A DNA stretch of 64,000 nt, from NCBI GenBank assembly GCA_932521035.1, contig OW051493.1, positions 10,314,001-10,378,000 of the forward strand, read 5' to 3'. The notes beneath the pieces are model-generated. The model saw nothing but the letters and a program-made list of their open reading frames with translations, was not told the DNA's origin and ran no database searches. Positions within the stretch are counted from its first letter, which is position 1. The number at the start of each line of letters is the position of its first letter. The translations under genes and the position numbers were made by a program. Source of the stretch: Oscheius dolichura. Its lineage: Eukaryota; Nematoda; Chromadorea; Rhabditida; Rhabditidae. Positions 23,189 to 35,400 of the stretch are shown here, piece after piece.

Positions 23189-25097
23189 AAGTGTTAGTCT
23201 CAAGACCTCAAAATACCTATAAACAGTTGAAATACCCTGCCCTTTGCTCTAGCCGCTATCCGCGCTCCATCTCCAACCAGCTGTCTCCCCTTCCCCCTGT
23301 TCAGGTGTTATCGATCACAGGGTACAGTCGTTACCCGCTGCGTTTTGTACGCTTCTGCCCGTTTGCAACAATTCCTGCCTCAATAATATTCTCTTCTTCC
23401 CGGCCAATTCAAATGAAAACGACGTATTCTACTGAAAATAATATTTGCCATACCTGCTTCCGGTATGACCATATGGTGGGCCGATTCTGGCTTTAAAAAT
23501 AGGCAATTCTTTAGCCTCTGATCAAGGGGAAGATTGATCTCTCCCTAATTCCTCATTTATGCCTGTTAAAGATATTAGAAAAGGTAAGGAGCAGAATTGA
23601 GGGGCCAGTACGCAATATCCCGTTCCAGATGGAATATGTCTCGTTTACCCGGACTAGACTAACAAATAAAATGATGTATGACTATGTGGATCGGAATAGA
23701 GGCCGGCTGACCGTGAATATATTCCACAATTACTCGATTGACTTCCATCTGCACCCAGAAAGACCACACTTTACCTTTTCCCCGCCTAAAATCAAGGTTA
23801 CTTGTGATCTCCTCCCTTTTAATCCAGTTACAGCCGACGGATGTTGATCTCTCGATAATTTTTAATAACAACGAAGAACAACTGGATTATTGCCGGTTTC
23901 TGCTACACCATAGAGCAATTTCGGACAGAATAAACCCACCATGGAAGCGACCATATTCTGTAGGTCTGCTGAGTATGAACTGCCGTCTTCTCTGCTCAAT
24001 TTTCCTCCTAAAAATATAGAATTGCCGGGAGATTTTGACACCACCAGAAAGAGCAAAAAATTCTGAACAAGGTGGCTATAACCCTTTTTTGAAAAAGGAA
24101 CATATTGGGTCTGAATTTTGAACTTTCACTGCTGGTTTCAGTATTGGGATGGAGACAAGAGGAATGCCACTAAATTTCTCTATAACTTTGGCCAGGAACT
24201 GACCTTTTCCTATGGGAGGAGACATCAAAGAAAAGAATACAAGTTGGACCTATCCCGATGGAAAGCGGACGACTTTATCCGACGAGAACTGCGCGGCCAT
24301 TGGCATCCGGCATACTTGCACGTGGGCTAAAATTTTAAAACAAATTATGGTGGAAACGAGTAGATTGATGGCTACATTAACAAAGGCCGGGTATGGCAGG
24401 ATTTCGCCGAATTTGTTAGTGAACATCGGTTGAAGGGGTGCTTCGTCAAGAGGGGAGACATCAGAAGGCAGCATGAGTTCTGGGACATTTTAGAGCCATC
24501 GGCCATAAGTACGAAGATATTCTCTAGCACTCAACAGTTATCCTTCCAGTGGGCCACGGTAAGGCTCCCCTGGACACCATTAAACTCTTCAGAATCTACA
24601 ATACCTTACTCTTAAAGAGGGAAGCCGAATTACCTTCGATAATCTAATGTTGGTGGTTCCCAAACTGGAAGGTCTCTGCCTGATCGGGATTAATGACGAC
24701 GATCTATCGCTTCATGTTTTTATGGAAGCCATTGACGTATATTTTCGTTCTGAGCCTCCAGTTTTCCAATTTTTCAGCTCTGGAAAGGGGGAGGAGTACT
24801 GAAACAGATGGTAATCAATACGCCGTCCTCTTATCCCAAGCCAATGATGCAGGATCTGGAAAGGATGGGTGGAGAGATATTGAATGGAAAGAAGAAGAAA
24901 CAGTTCTTTGAGGAGTATCCAATGTTTACTGTAGGTTTACTGTAGAAGAGAAAGGAGGAGATTTTTAGTCATTTCTTGGAGAGGGAGTGAGCATCCGGTT
25001 GGAGGAAGAGACTGGAACGAGAATGGGCATTGTACTTATTCGAAGGCCTACGATACTGTTCTATTCCGTTCCGAAGAAGCAGGACAACAGTGGATAA
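23185..25097 (+). CDS. Tandem paralog B with F-box-like N-terminus
   Basis: N-terminal exons 23515-23583, 23629-23796 and 23828-23959 are in phase 0, and an open segment before them ends at a donor at 23475. Together the first two read like an F-box: LSLIPHLCLLKILEKM, then TRLTNKMMYDYVDR. F-box proteins link substrates to SCF ubiquitin ligases through Skp1. C-terminal exons 24142-24321, 24364-24558, 24593-24736, 24778-24930 and 24969-25097 close to 266 residues and match paralog A throughout. The piece at 24020-24071 does not bridge the two halves in frame. It either reads on to a TGA at about 24118, making two genes, or an exon border was missed. The start at 23185 overlaps the stop of paralog A and is uncertain. 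Large fast-evolving F-box families are typical of nematodes. Confidence 0.6.
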
Positions 25098-25169
25098 TAT
25101 TGCGCTTCTTCTCCTCTGTATCCTTTTGGAGTACTTTTGGAGTACTAGAAGCGATTGTACCGTATTTAG

Positions 25170-25283
25170 GAGGGCACCCTATTTCAAACCAAAATAGGTG
25201 CAAGGAATTCATTCTGGCGGAGATAAGAACAGCATTTTGTACACCTCGACGAGCTCTTTCCAATGGTATATGATAGACCTACA
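25170..25283 (+). repeat. Dispersed repeat, copy 2
   Basis: Starts CACCCTATTTCAAACC and follows copy 1 (1821-1926) to TATATGATAGA with about ten changes. It begins about 70 bases after the stop codon of tandem paralog B, a position like that of copy 1 behind the P450. Confidence 0.75.
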
Positions 25284-25454
25284 GAAATAGAGGTAGAGGC
25301 ACTCCAATGTCAATCTCCTTCCATGTACTACTGTACCCAAAAAGACAACAATAAGTTACTTCCCACGTGCCTTCTCTGATTGTTATCATCTCCGATAAAT
25401 ATTGATCACATCGTCGCCGTCCTTGTTGTCCTTACTGCTACCCTTTTCTCCTCC

Positions 25455-26958
25455 ATGCCGGGTAAAAGAATCGTCATCTTTGGCAGTATTGTTCAGGACC
25501 TCATAAGGTTCCCTCTCCTCTTCTTATCATTTTTTCTCGAAATTCCAGTTATACGGAGCGTTTCCCCCGACCAGGAGAATCTGTCCGCGGTAAGGCCTTC
25601 CAGTTGGGCAGCGGTGGGAAGGGAGCGAACCAGGCAGTCGCTGCTGCAAGGCTCGGAGCGGATGTCACCCTCCTGGCCAAGGTAAAATCCCATTTTTTCT
25701 TATAAAAGAATATTTAGGTAGGGAAGGACTATTTTGGGGACAGCAATATAAAAAATCTGAATTCTTCTGGAATAAATACAGAGCATATTGATATATCCGA
25801 GACGGCAGCAACGGCGACGGCTACCATTACTGTAAATGAAGAAGGCTAGTCCCCTCCACTTTTAAATTATTGGGTTACTGTAGGTGAGAATTCGATAGTT
25901 GTCACCCTGGGAGCTAATATGGAAATGGACGAATCGGCTGCTGAAAAACACGAGGATGTTGTCTCCCAGGCCGGGCTAGTCCTAGCCCAGGCGGAGATTT
26001 CCGCCTGTGGAAATAAGAGGGTCTTTGAATTGGCCAGGAAACATAAAGGTACCCCTTATTTCGAACTTAAAATGAAAAATTCAGTGACGACGTTCTTCAA
26101 CCCCGCTCCAGGGGATCCTAAGCTGGATACGTCGATACTCAGTCTGGTGGATATTATCTGTACCAATGAGAATGAGGCAGAGTTCATAACCCACGTGGCG
26201 ATGAAGGATATCGAAGCGGCAAAGGAGGCAGCAAGGAAGATGAACGAGATGGGACCGAAACATGCTATTATTACTCTAGGGAAACAGGGTTAACTTTAAA
26301 TTTAACTCAGAATATGACCAGGATGGAGCTACAGTAGCCCCAAGGTTGAGCAACCAAAGGAGAGGGTTGTTGTACGTCTTTTCAGGCTAAAAAGCTCCAG
26401 TTTTCAAAAAGCACGGCATTAACCTTGTTCAGAATTTTCTGCCGGTTCTGCTGAACCCAAAATCGGCAGAGAAATCCATACGTTTGTGGAGATGGAGTCC
26501 TTAAGAAGCTGAGAAGCCATCCTCTCTTGGCTGATAGGCTCAAATTGGGGAAAACGCTCCACCCTGGGCTACTGTAGGCTCCAAACTGTAAGAGGTCCAG
26601 AATTCTATGACTCAAAATGTCTTCCAATTCTGCCATAACCCAGAATTTATCCATTTCTAGGTGTTCTTATCTCTACAAAAGGAGAAGAAGAAATCGAGCA
26701 CGTCCCTGTCCCCAAAACCGAGGTTGTCGACACTACAGTATGCTTCCATTTTAATCACCAGATTTCAAATATCTTCAGGGTGCTGGTGACTGTTTCTGTG
26801 GTACTCTAGCCGCTCTCCTGATGAAGGGGTTCTCCGTGGTTGAGGCTGCCAGATCGGCGGCAGCCGTCGCCTCTCTCTCTGTCCAAAGGGAAGGCACCCA
26901 GAAGTCTTACTGGAAACTGGAGGAGATAAATGAGAAACACCCCAAGATAAAGATATAA
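25455..26958 (+). CDS. RBKS: Ribokinase
   Basis: PfkB-family sugar kinase that phosphorylates D-ribose on O5 with ATP. Seven exons close to 312 residues, the usual length: 25455-25507, 25549-25681, 25718-25844, 25884-26048, 26085-26288, 26661-26737 and 26779-26958. Motifs in order: IVIFGSIVQDLI, the PfkB-1 region GSGGKGANQAVAAARLGADV, ATATITVNEEG, NPAPGDPKLD, CTNENEAEF, and PfkB-2 DTTGAGDCFCGTLA with the catalytic Asp of GAGD. Intron 3 begins GC (GAAG, then GCTAGT) and ends TACTGTAG. Reading it as GC-AG restores the conserved VNEEGEN, while a GT at 25832 would not. No other sugar-metabolism gene is adjacent. Confidence 0.94.
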
Positions 26959-27518
26959 ATGAATTCCAAGATTTGTTTTTAAACTGGTAGTCGAGAGAGA
27001 CCACCAGACTTAATTCAGTCAAGAGCGTCTCAAGCGCTCTATGATTCAAGGTCAATTAGACGAGGTAGCGCTTTACTGTTCCCTTGTTATTCTTCCTCTT
27101 CCCGATCAACTTTTTTCTCCAGTGAATACCGTACTCCCAGATGTATATATTCCTTCTTTTAATCCCTCTGGTTACTGTAGCAGAGGCGAGGTAAGCCGTA
27201 GATCCTGTAGATACCGGGAAAAGTTCACTTCTTATTCATTCTTCACATAGATTTCTACAGATTTCCCCAAATAGAGTTTATCCCCCTCCCTTTGACGTCA
27301 AGGCCTATTTAACAAAGCTAATAAATCCCTTCATCAGTAGGCCAAATTCCAGTGAATTGCCCTTATTAGAAGAGTAAACGTGACTAAAACTGATCGAGAG
27401 CTCAGAATTCCATAGAAAAGAGAGATTAGGGTGTACTGTACCTTATTCGATAGGGGTTTTCGTGCTGATTCTAAATCTGTGTTCGAGTCAGGGGGCGTGG
27501 AGATATGACGCACCAAAG
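26959..27518. other. Intergenic
   Basis: Lies between ribokinase and the next plus-strand gene. A TTCGATAG acceptor at about 27449 could be the trans-splice site of the downstream gene. No other feature is evident. Confidence 0.35.
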
Positions 27519-29382
27519 ATGGTGATGGCACCCCAAGACAGTAGTGATCAGTTTCAGACCTACGGGATACGGTAGCCTGCTTGGAACACGAGCTAGAAGG
27601 GTAAAACTATTTCCAGGTTCTATTTATTAGAGCTATTTCAGTCCTTAATTTCTTATCATCCAAGAATTCCTCGAAGGAGCGAAGCCAACTTCGAAGAGTC
27701 TTCAGAACTCCAAATAGAAGTCCCCCCAGTCGGGACATCTCGACCTTTGACTATTGTACTAGCGGTTAGCCCTCTCTTCACCTTGATCTTTTTTCTCTTC
27801 TAGGCAGTTCCTTGTCCAAAACACAGTGGACCATCGAGTGGCGGTCCATATCCAAGTCCCTCACCAGTCCCCCGGCTGGAGCAGGAGAATGACTGCCGCC
27901 TAATCCATTCACAGGTAAATCCAGCCGAAGAAAATGAATTCCATCGTCATTAAATTGGATTTTACGAAGGGTAATGACCACCCCGAGGGGTTCTAATGAG
28001 ATTTGAGTGGGCTTGGAACAATTCAATTCTAGGAATGACCAAAGATTTCAGTCCTGCAGATGTCTGCTTCCAGTTCCTGGTACTACTTTTCAAAGGAGTA
28101 CTGCAATCTTCTCCCAGGGGTAAACTACCGTAATAAATACAGATTAATCCAAATTTTAAGGATCAGTGCCGTGTTGCCTCCTGGTGGCGTGCCTCTGATC
28201 CATTATGACGGCCATGTTAATCCCGAAATGGCCCAAGAAGCCCCCAGGTAGGGTTCAGCCCGTTCCACCCCAAGGTCTTGTTTGGCTGGAGGAGGAAGAG
28301 GAGGATGACTCCTCCCCGGTGCAAGTGGAACGTGACCCGCGGACCAGATGCTCCGATCTGACACAAAGAGGAGGGAGAGAAGGGAAATGACGTGATCTCG
28401 CCGTGAGAGGGAACAAAGACCCCTTCCTCTCTCCCCTTCTGTACACCTCCTCGGGGTTATTATACACCCGGAGGTCATAATAGTCTCTTCTGTTGACTCT
28501 TTTGCTGGCTAAAAACCTGAACCATTAGTGATTACGACGGGGGTTTTCAGAGAGAGAAATGGGTAAAAATTAGGACAGGGGGGAAACAATCCGCTTGAAA
28601 TTTTATCCCCCAGACAACATTACAGTATCCATGTTGTACTGGGAGATAAGTCTTCAGGAGGAACTGTAGAGATTTCAGGGCCAGGGGACTGGTAGACCTG
28701 CCCGGTGGATGGAATAAGGAGAGGATGATTGACTGGGAGTATAAGGCTGGGCTCAGATGGAAAAAGGTCAGTTGCCGATGGATTAAGGCAATTAAAAATC
28801 CGAATTTAGAGGCAAAATGGCAATATTCCTCGTGGGAACCAAGCTCCACCGGCTTTTGGAGTTCCTAAAATGATTGGATATAAGGTAAACGGATAGAGAA
28901 AACTGTCACTGGTTGACTGAAGGCCTTGGAACGAAGACAGACGTGGCTGGCGGGATATATCGCTTCGGGACCTGCATTCGAGTCTAACATCGTTTTTTCC
29001 AATGGGCAGTAAAGGTTTAGAAGGGACCCGCGAAGTTTCTCCTCGTTTTGAGACCTGTAGGCGGGACCCGTCTCCGGACAGCCCACTGAAAAGAATGTTA
29101 GGGTGGCTGGACTTTCTGTAACGGCCCTGAGGCGAATGGAAGCTTTTATGAGGGGAATAGCAGTCGTTTCAGGAGCCTGTACTAAACTTGAGGGTCCCTG
29201 ACAGTTTAAACAAAGCTAAAATTAAGCAAAAGGGAAGTTTAGGTGCTCCACCGGCGACGGATCACGTAGGCTCGAAGGAGCCGTTCGGCAGTTTCCAACC
29301 ATCTCCCATCTTATCTCCATCCTCCCCTTCTCTGCCTCCCTCCCTTCCACCTCACATCTCTCTAATATCTAGTCATCAATAA
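27519..29382 (+). CDS. Unrecognised basic/aromatic protein
   Basis: I do not recognise this gene. Exons 27519-27571, 27617-27764, 27804-27914, 28052-28119, 28161-28247, 28679-28766, 28810-28884, 28923-28991, 29061-29096 and 29173-29382 close in phase to 314 residues. Visible pieces: Ser/Pro-rich HSGPSSGGPYPSPSPVPR, VLPPGGVPLIHYDGH, LVDLPGGWNKERMIDWEYK, NQAPPAFGVPKMIGYK and RRQTWLAGYIASGPAF. No signal peptide or membrane helix is visible. The last two borders are the weakest: exon 8 could instead end at 29008 and give a different, shorter tail. An AATAAA overlaps the proposed stop. The exon at 27804-27914 is also open on the minus strand, but the splice signals fit the plus strand. Confidence 0.65.
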
Positions 29383-32300
29383 ATGTGTATTCTCTTTATC
29401 TTTCGCGTCGGTGACGATAAGATTTGACGGCGCGGGGGGACGGTCAAAGCAGACGGCACACCCAACAATTGTACAGCCCAAATTGAACACGACACGACAA
29501 GACTTGATGTTCCAAATAGGAAATTGATAGTGGTGATAGTTGAAAAAGAAAACGGCAGATGGAGAGAAGGAAGAGATCCGGCAGACAACCTTCTCCTTCT
29601 CTCTCAATGCCAGGCCGTGTTACTTTTGTAATTTTCGCCGCTTGTTGGTTTCTTTTTTTCTGTCTACTGTATATAGTTTTTAGGGAGAAGTTCCTCTTTA
29701 AAGGATGCCAAGGGCTCACGACCTACAGTAACCCATTAGAATTGAGGATAGGGGATCTCCAAGGGCCGGGGGTCGTCCTAAATTCCAAGGGCCCAAAATT
29801 CCCTCCTCCTATGGGTCCTAAAGGGAATACAATTCCGCAAGGGCGATGAATTTGACGGGAGGATGGGGGAGGATGAGGGTGTCCCGTTAAAATTACCTCT
29901 TTTTCGGCTGGAATGATCTTGGAAGGGTCCCGAAATGATCCCCTCCCTCCTGCGATTATAGCCTCCAGTGAGAAGTTCAAATTGGGAGATAAGCCGCCAT
30001 AAATGTCAAAAGCTGACTGTATACTGTACAAATATAAACTGATAGGCTCTCCTGATCCTCCGCCACCCCAGTCTTTGACCCCATTCCCAGCCCGAGCTTC
30101 CAAGCACAAATAATCCCCCCGTCCCCTGCCTGCCATGGCCTGATTCATGGCTAAATAGCCCGGCTTGACATGACAGTATCTTTACACAGGTATCATTTCT
30201 GAGAGAGTGAGAGGGCTACGTCACATATTGACAGGGGGCAGAGAGGGGGCAGGGCCGGGCCGGCCGCTGAACCCCCTGCTGGTATCGGAGGAGCGCACAG
30301 CAGGGGGGAGAGCGAGCGGAGCGGGAGAATTATCGCGATCCCGGTCATCGATTGTTTTTTGCACACCGGCATCGTCACCATACAGAAAACAACAAAAGAC
30401 TGGGGCCGATGGGGTGAGAGACGGTATAAAGCCGGGGGAATCATCCTCTATTTAGGAGGGAAATTAAAGGGGAGATTAGGGCCGGCTGGGGCGATCTTCC
30501 CTTGAATCCATTTCCTGGGTGGAAAATAGCCCTATCCCCTTTAAAAATTGCTGGAAAGTGTACGTAATACGTTAGAATGCTCCCCAAAAGGGTTACACTC
30601 GTCCTAGGGCTCGAAATCCGTCTAAAAGTACGATATAACCTGAAAATTGGGTAGCAATTCCCCTAGAATGGGATAAAAGTCCAAGATCTCCGTCTTCTGG
30701 CTTTCTGTAGCGAGTATTAGTCCTTTAAACGTCTTCAGAGGGTTCATTAACCCCTCGAAGTTGAGAAATTCCCAACTTTTCGGGTCCTGCTCCACTGGCG
30801 GGGGTAAAAATCCATAAAAAGGCTGTAGAAAGCCACTAAAACGGGCTAGAAATCTTCGCCACGGGTCCTGAGAAGAGAGTAGATAAAAACCGTCAGAATA
30901 TTACGTATATAATTTTGTCACAAAAGAAAAGCTCCCAAAACTATCGCGAGTCGTCACGAGGGCCGGCCGATCTGCGTGTCTCGATCGGTGGCGTTGGTTG
31001 TGTGGGGGGTTGCTGTCGCGCGCGGTCGCGACGGCGGCGGCCTCGTTGTCGGACCACCGTCCCCTGTTCGACCCCGGACCCGGGACGTAAAAAAAGACGT
31101 CCACAGGGGCTCGCCAACCCCCTAGGGGTCCTACCCCCACTTCTGCCCGTTTTTATCCCGTTTTAATCCGATTCCTCGGCGGGTTTTAGCCTTCCAAGTA
31201 GGGTATTTTCATGCGGACGCGTTAGTTACCACGAAGACAAAAAAGTCTGAGAGAGCGAGAGAGAGAATGATACAATACCCGCCAAGGTCATTAGCATTCG
31301 ACCCCCTCCATGATGGGCTGCTTGGCTTTCGTCCAAAACAACTGTTTGTTCCTTCTCCTCTCTCCCGGTCTCTCATCCCGCTTCTGTGTGCTTTCCTGGT
31401 ATTTTTTCTACTATTCGTTTCTAGTCCAACTTTTTATCCCACAGACTGTCACATGCCCACAGGGAAAACGTCGTTTTTATAGCCACGTAGCCCCACGGCG
31501 ACCTCTGAGCTCTCTTTTTATTTGTGCTTGATGTTTAGCTGCCAAAGGAGGAAGGAGGGAAAACCTTAGGAGCTCTTCCAGTTGTTTTGAGCCTTTGCCA
31601 TAGAATAAAGGGGGTTTAAGGGGGTCTTTAGGCGAAAATAAGGAGGATATTTACTATTTTAGGGAATAATTCAAGGGATTTTATATAGGATCCATAAGTT
31701 TTTAGGAGTTTTAGCTCATAACCCGTCCATCATTGGGATACAGTTTGAATTTTAGTATATCACGCCATTTTAAGATTCTGAAGGCTTTTTAATATGAAAA
31801 AGGTAGTTTTTAATGTTTTAATTAATAGAAAAAGTCAAAAATTCGAAGATTACCTACTAATTTTCCACTATTTGCGGCTGAAACAGCTGAAAGCGTAGAT
31901 CCTGGTCTAATCTTGAAAATCTGCGGGTTTCCAGGACTTTTCTCCTCGAGAGAAAACTTGATAACTGAAGGCTAGCAAAAAAAGCCTCGTCGGCGGGAGA
32001 CAATATATGGGCAATTGTGTTCTTTTCCCATCCGGGCCGATCGTTTGACCCCAATCAATACCCGACGCAGATGTTTTATTGTCCCAGGTGCGGCTCTCTG
32101 TCTCATAATATACTCAAAAGCCATTTTCCCGCGACGGCGGCCAACTCAACGCGAACTTTTAACTCTCTCGCTTTCGTAATCTACTTTTTTCTTTCTTTTT
32201 TAGGTTATAGATTATATTAATTCTTATTTTTTCTATCATAGAATGCCCTACTCTGTCTATTCTTACCGTTATTTCTCTCTAAAATGGAATTTTTCCTAAC

Positions 32301-32446
32301 AGCCACAGTTAGACAGTCGAGTCGCTGTGGCTCTCTGGCTGTGGTTATAAGAAGTCCATTTTCCTTTTTAAAATCTGCCAAATAATGAAGCAACCAACCC
32401 CTTTTCAGAGGAGGAGATGCTCTAATGCAATTCTCTACTAAAAAGG
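29383..32446. other. GC-rich intergenic region upstream of spen
   Basis: About 3 kb with no firm gene. One open frame at 29559-29849 (+) has a single strong hydrophobic segment (VTFVIFAACWFLFFCLLYIV) after basic residues, like a type II membrane anchor. It lacks any family motif and splice partner. The rest probably holds the spen promoter and 5' UTR. A palindromic element lies at 32302-32344, about 100 bases before the spen ATG. Confidence 0.4.
32302..32344 (+). repeat. Palindromic element
   Basis: GCCACAGTTAGACAGTCGAG then TCGCTGTGGCTCTCTGGCTG, just upstream of the spen start codon. Confidence 0.85.
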
Positions 32447-35400
32447 ATGCATTCACCGAATGTAAGAGAGTCGAGACACGTACTCGTCACAGGATTGCCG
32501 GCGGACGCCACCACTGCTCAGGAAATAGACAACTTCTTCTCAAAGTACCGTCATTATTCCTATAGGACTATTTTTAAGGGCCTAGTCCCTTTAAGATGTC
32601 TATATTCTCCCCCTTTTAATGTGAAAAATACGACTTTTCAGCTTTGGGAAGTTAGAAAAAGAAGCCGTACGTTGTCCAGACGGAGTGATCATCTCGTTTC
32701 GAGACATCCGTTCCGCTCAGAAGGCCCTTCAAAGTGATCAGCGATTGAAAAATCTTAACTATCAAATGTCCTATCACGAAGCGAATACGGCAGCTAAAAA
32801 GTAAGGCTACTCTCTATTTTTAACTCTCTCTATATTATTAAATTCGTCGGATTAATTACTCAAACTCGGGGCAGGCAACTTTATAAAGATAATCAATATT
32901 TCTACACGCAGCTGCTTCCTGTTGTAAACGGATTACAATCACGGGGGGCGAGCAGGGAGACGGCTGACGGCGGTCGCTGGAGGTGAACACAAGTGGGGGG
33001 GGGGGGGGCGTCCCGTCGTTCTCAGCTGGGAAATAGACCCAAGGTGGTGGTCTATTTGGCCGGGAGAAGATAGCCCCCGGTTACGGTAGTCCAAAACAAC
33101 CGAAAATTGCCTTTGTCCACGGGAAACAATCGATTTTTCCGCGTCTTTTTGGCAAAAAGCCCAGCTTTCATGGTGCCCGACGTGGTCGTTACTTTTTCCA
33201 CCGCGAAAAGAGCATCAAAACTCCATTAGGCAGCCGAGATAACAGCTTTTAAAACAGATGGGACAGCAGGGAAAATGGCTGGCTGGAACGCCGGGAATGA
33301 AGAAACGGCAGACCTGGAAATCCGGGTTGCATGTGACTGGGAAGGGGTGGGGACGTTGTTTTGTGGCTAGAATCCATTTTAAAGGGGGGAAATATGTGGA
33401 AATGGATTAAAAATAGTCTGTAGACCTTAGATTTTAATATCAATTCAAAGAAACGATTGGCCAGACCTTTCAAATACTGTAGGCGGCCTCTAATCCAAGA
33501 GAAATCCGTTTCCTTTTCAAAGAATTTCGCGGGTATTTCGATAGGGATTTGGGTATAGGATTAATTATGGAGCTAACAACATCCCTTTAAAAGGTTAAGA
33601 GCAAATCCAGGCTACAGTAATTTTAAGAAGAAGGCTAGAACGCCGGAGCGTAGGAGGAGGAGAGAACAAGCGGTAAAAAGCTCCTCTCCTCCTCCTACAC
33701 CCAGCTGTGTGTGGCTTTTGCTTTCAGCCTCCTGTCATAATGACATCATAAACCTCGTTTTTGCCCCTTTTTCTAAACCGGAAACAAGCTAACCTTCTCT
33801 CATTTCAGTCCCATCTCTAACAGCTGCATGGAGAAGCGCGGCTCGCCGGCCTCTCCTCAACCGCAGGAAGTGGCCCCCACTCCGACCAGTAGTCGTCGTC
33901 GTTCCGTCTCCCCATGGAGAGAGAAGTTTGATCAACTGCAGCTAGAGAAAAAACTAAAGTCTAGAACAAAAAGGCCATTAAATAATTCTATAACTAATCG
34001 AAGGAAGGAAGCGTAAGTTATTCTTGGGGCGGGATGTTGGGTGGCGGCCGAATCCTCTCCTCTCTTTTAATCCCGTTGGTTGGAAGAGAGACAAACGACC
34101 TGACAGGGAAGTGGCGGACGGACCGATATAGTGCGATGTTTAGAGCCGACAGAGAGAGGGAGGAGGTCAAATGATCTGCGAAAGTGGTCCGAAACGCGCA
34201 AACATTTGCCCTAAGAAAAGGAAAGGGAAGCGCCCGCTCACGCTCCCTCGCTCGGGGTCGCCTCGGCCACAACGACACACACTCGCCCCCCTCTCTCTGT
34301 CCATATAGCTTTTTCCCCCGATCAGGCTTATTTATAGAAATATATACACGCTGCTGTGCTCGTCATCGAGTCAAGTCGGCCAGCTACTTCCCTGTCAGAG
34401 TCTCTCTTTCTTTTTTCTTTAAAGGACTGTACACTCTTTTTACCGTAGCCATAGGAAATCCTTTTGGGATATCATAGAGCTTCCTGGGGATCAGTTACAT
34501 TGATACCGTATCCTTTCCCGGTTTTTATTCGCATTCTGATAGAGCCACAGTTAGACAGCTGTGTCGTTGTAGCTCTTGACTGTGGCGCTTGAAACAACTG
34601 AAAACTCTTCTAAAAGCCGTATAATTTCCAATTTTTACTGCGACAGCTCTAATTTTTGGTGGGTATAGTAAAAATTACGGATTATTGAGTGTACAGTTCT
34701 TTAAAGTTTTAAATTCCCGGTGCATCCTTAAAATTCTATTCAATCTAACCTACACCTATCACTCTCGAGCTTACCTCTCTCACATTCTATAGAACAGACC
34801 ACTCAAAACCCTGGGTATAAGTTAGAAAAGCATGTTTGGGCACCCGGTAGTAGTTCTCTTCCCCTCTTTTCTTTCTAACCAGGATCACAGTCTCCCGTTT
34901 CAGAAGAAGTCCCCAAAGCCCGACTCTCCCGGAAGGACTACAAGGCTACTACATCGAGAAACTCCCCAAGGGCGACCACAATGTTCTGAAACGGCAACTG
35001 ACGGATCAGTTTAAATCCAACGGGAGCATTGCCGATATATTGGTCGAGGAAATTAATGGAAATAATACCAGGGCTCTGCTGGTTTTCAACGAGTAAGTTC
35101 CTTAATATTTAAAGGACTGGCAGGGTCCCGAGGCGATTCTTTTACGTACTGTTTTCAGGGTAAAAGTCACTCCCGAGAAATATGAAATGTTCGGAACGAC
35201 GGCACGCTGTCGTGTCAGGCCAGCGGAACCCGTGGATGTGCAAATTGCCTACAGTAAGACAGTTGCCCGGAAGGCTGGGATAGCTATCAGCATGGCGAGG
35301 GAGCGGGATCTCCCAGCCAATTTACAAGACGAATTCACTGTCTTCAGTGATAGGGTACGGTCGTTTTCGTCTCAAGACCATAACTTTTTCCAGGCGTCTC

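Noticed and set aside
27778-28026. A plausible minus-strand frame
   Set aside because: The plus-strand exon 27804-27914 has proper acceptor and donor sites and joins neighbours in phase; the minus frame does not.
29723-30148. A 141-residue minus-strand frame
   Set aside because: No motif or splice context, in Gly/Pro-rich GC-rich sequence.
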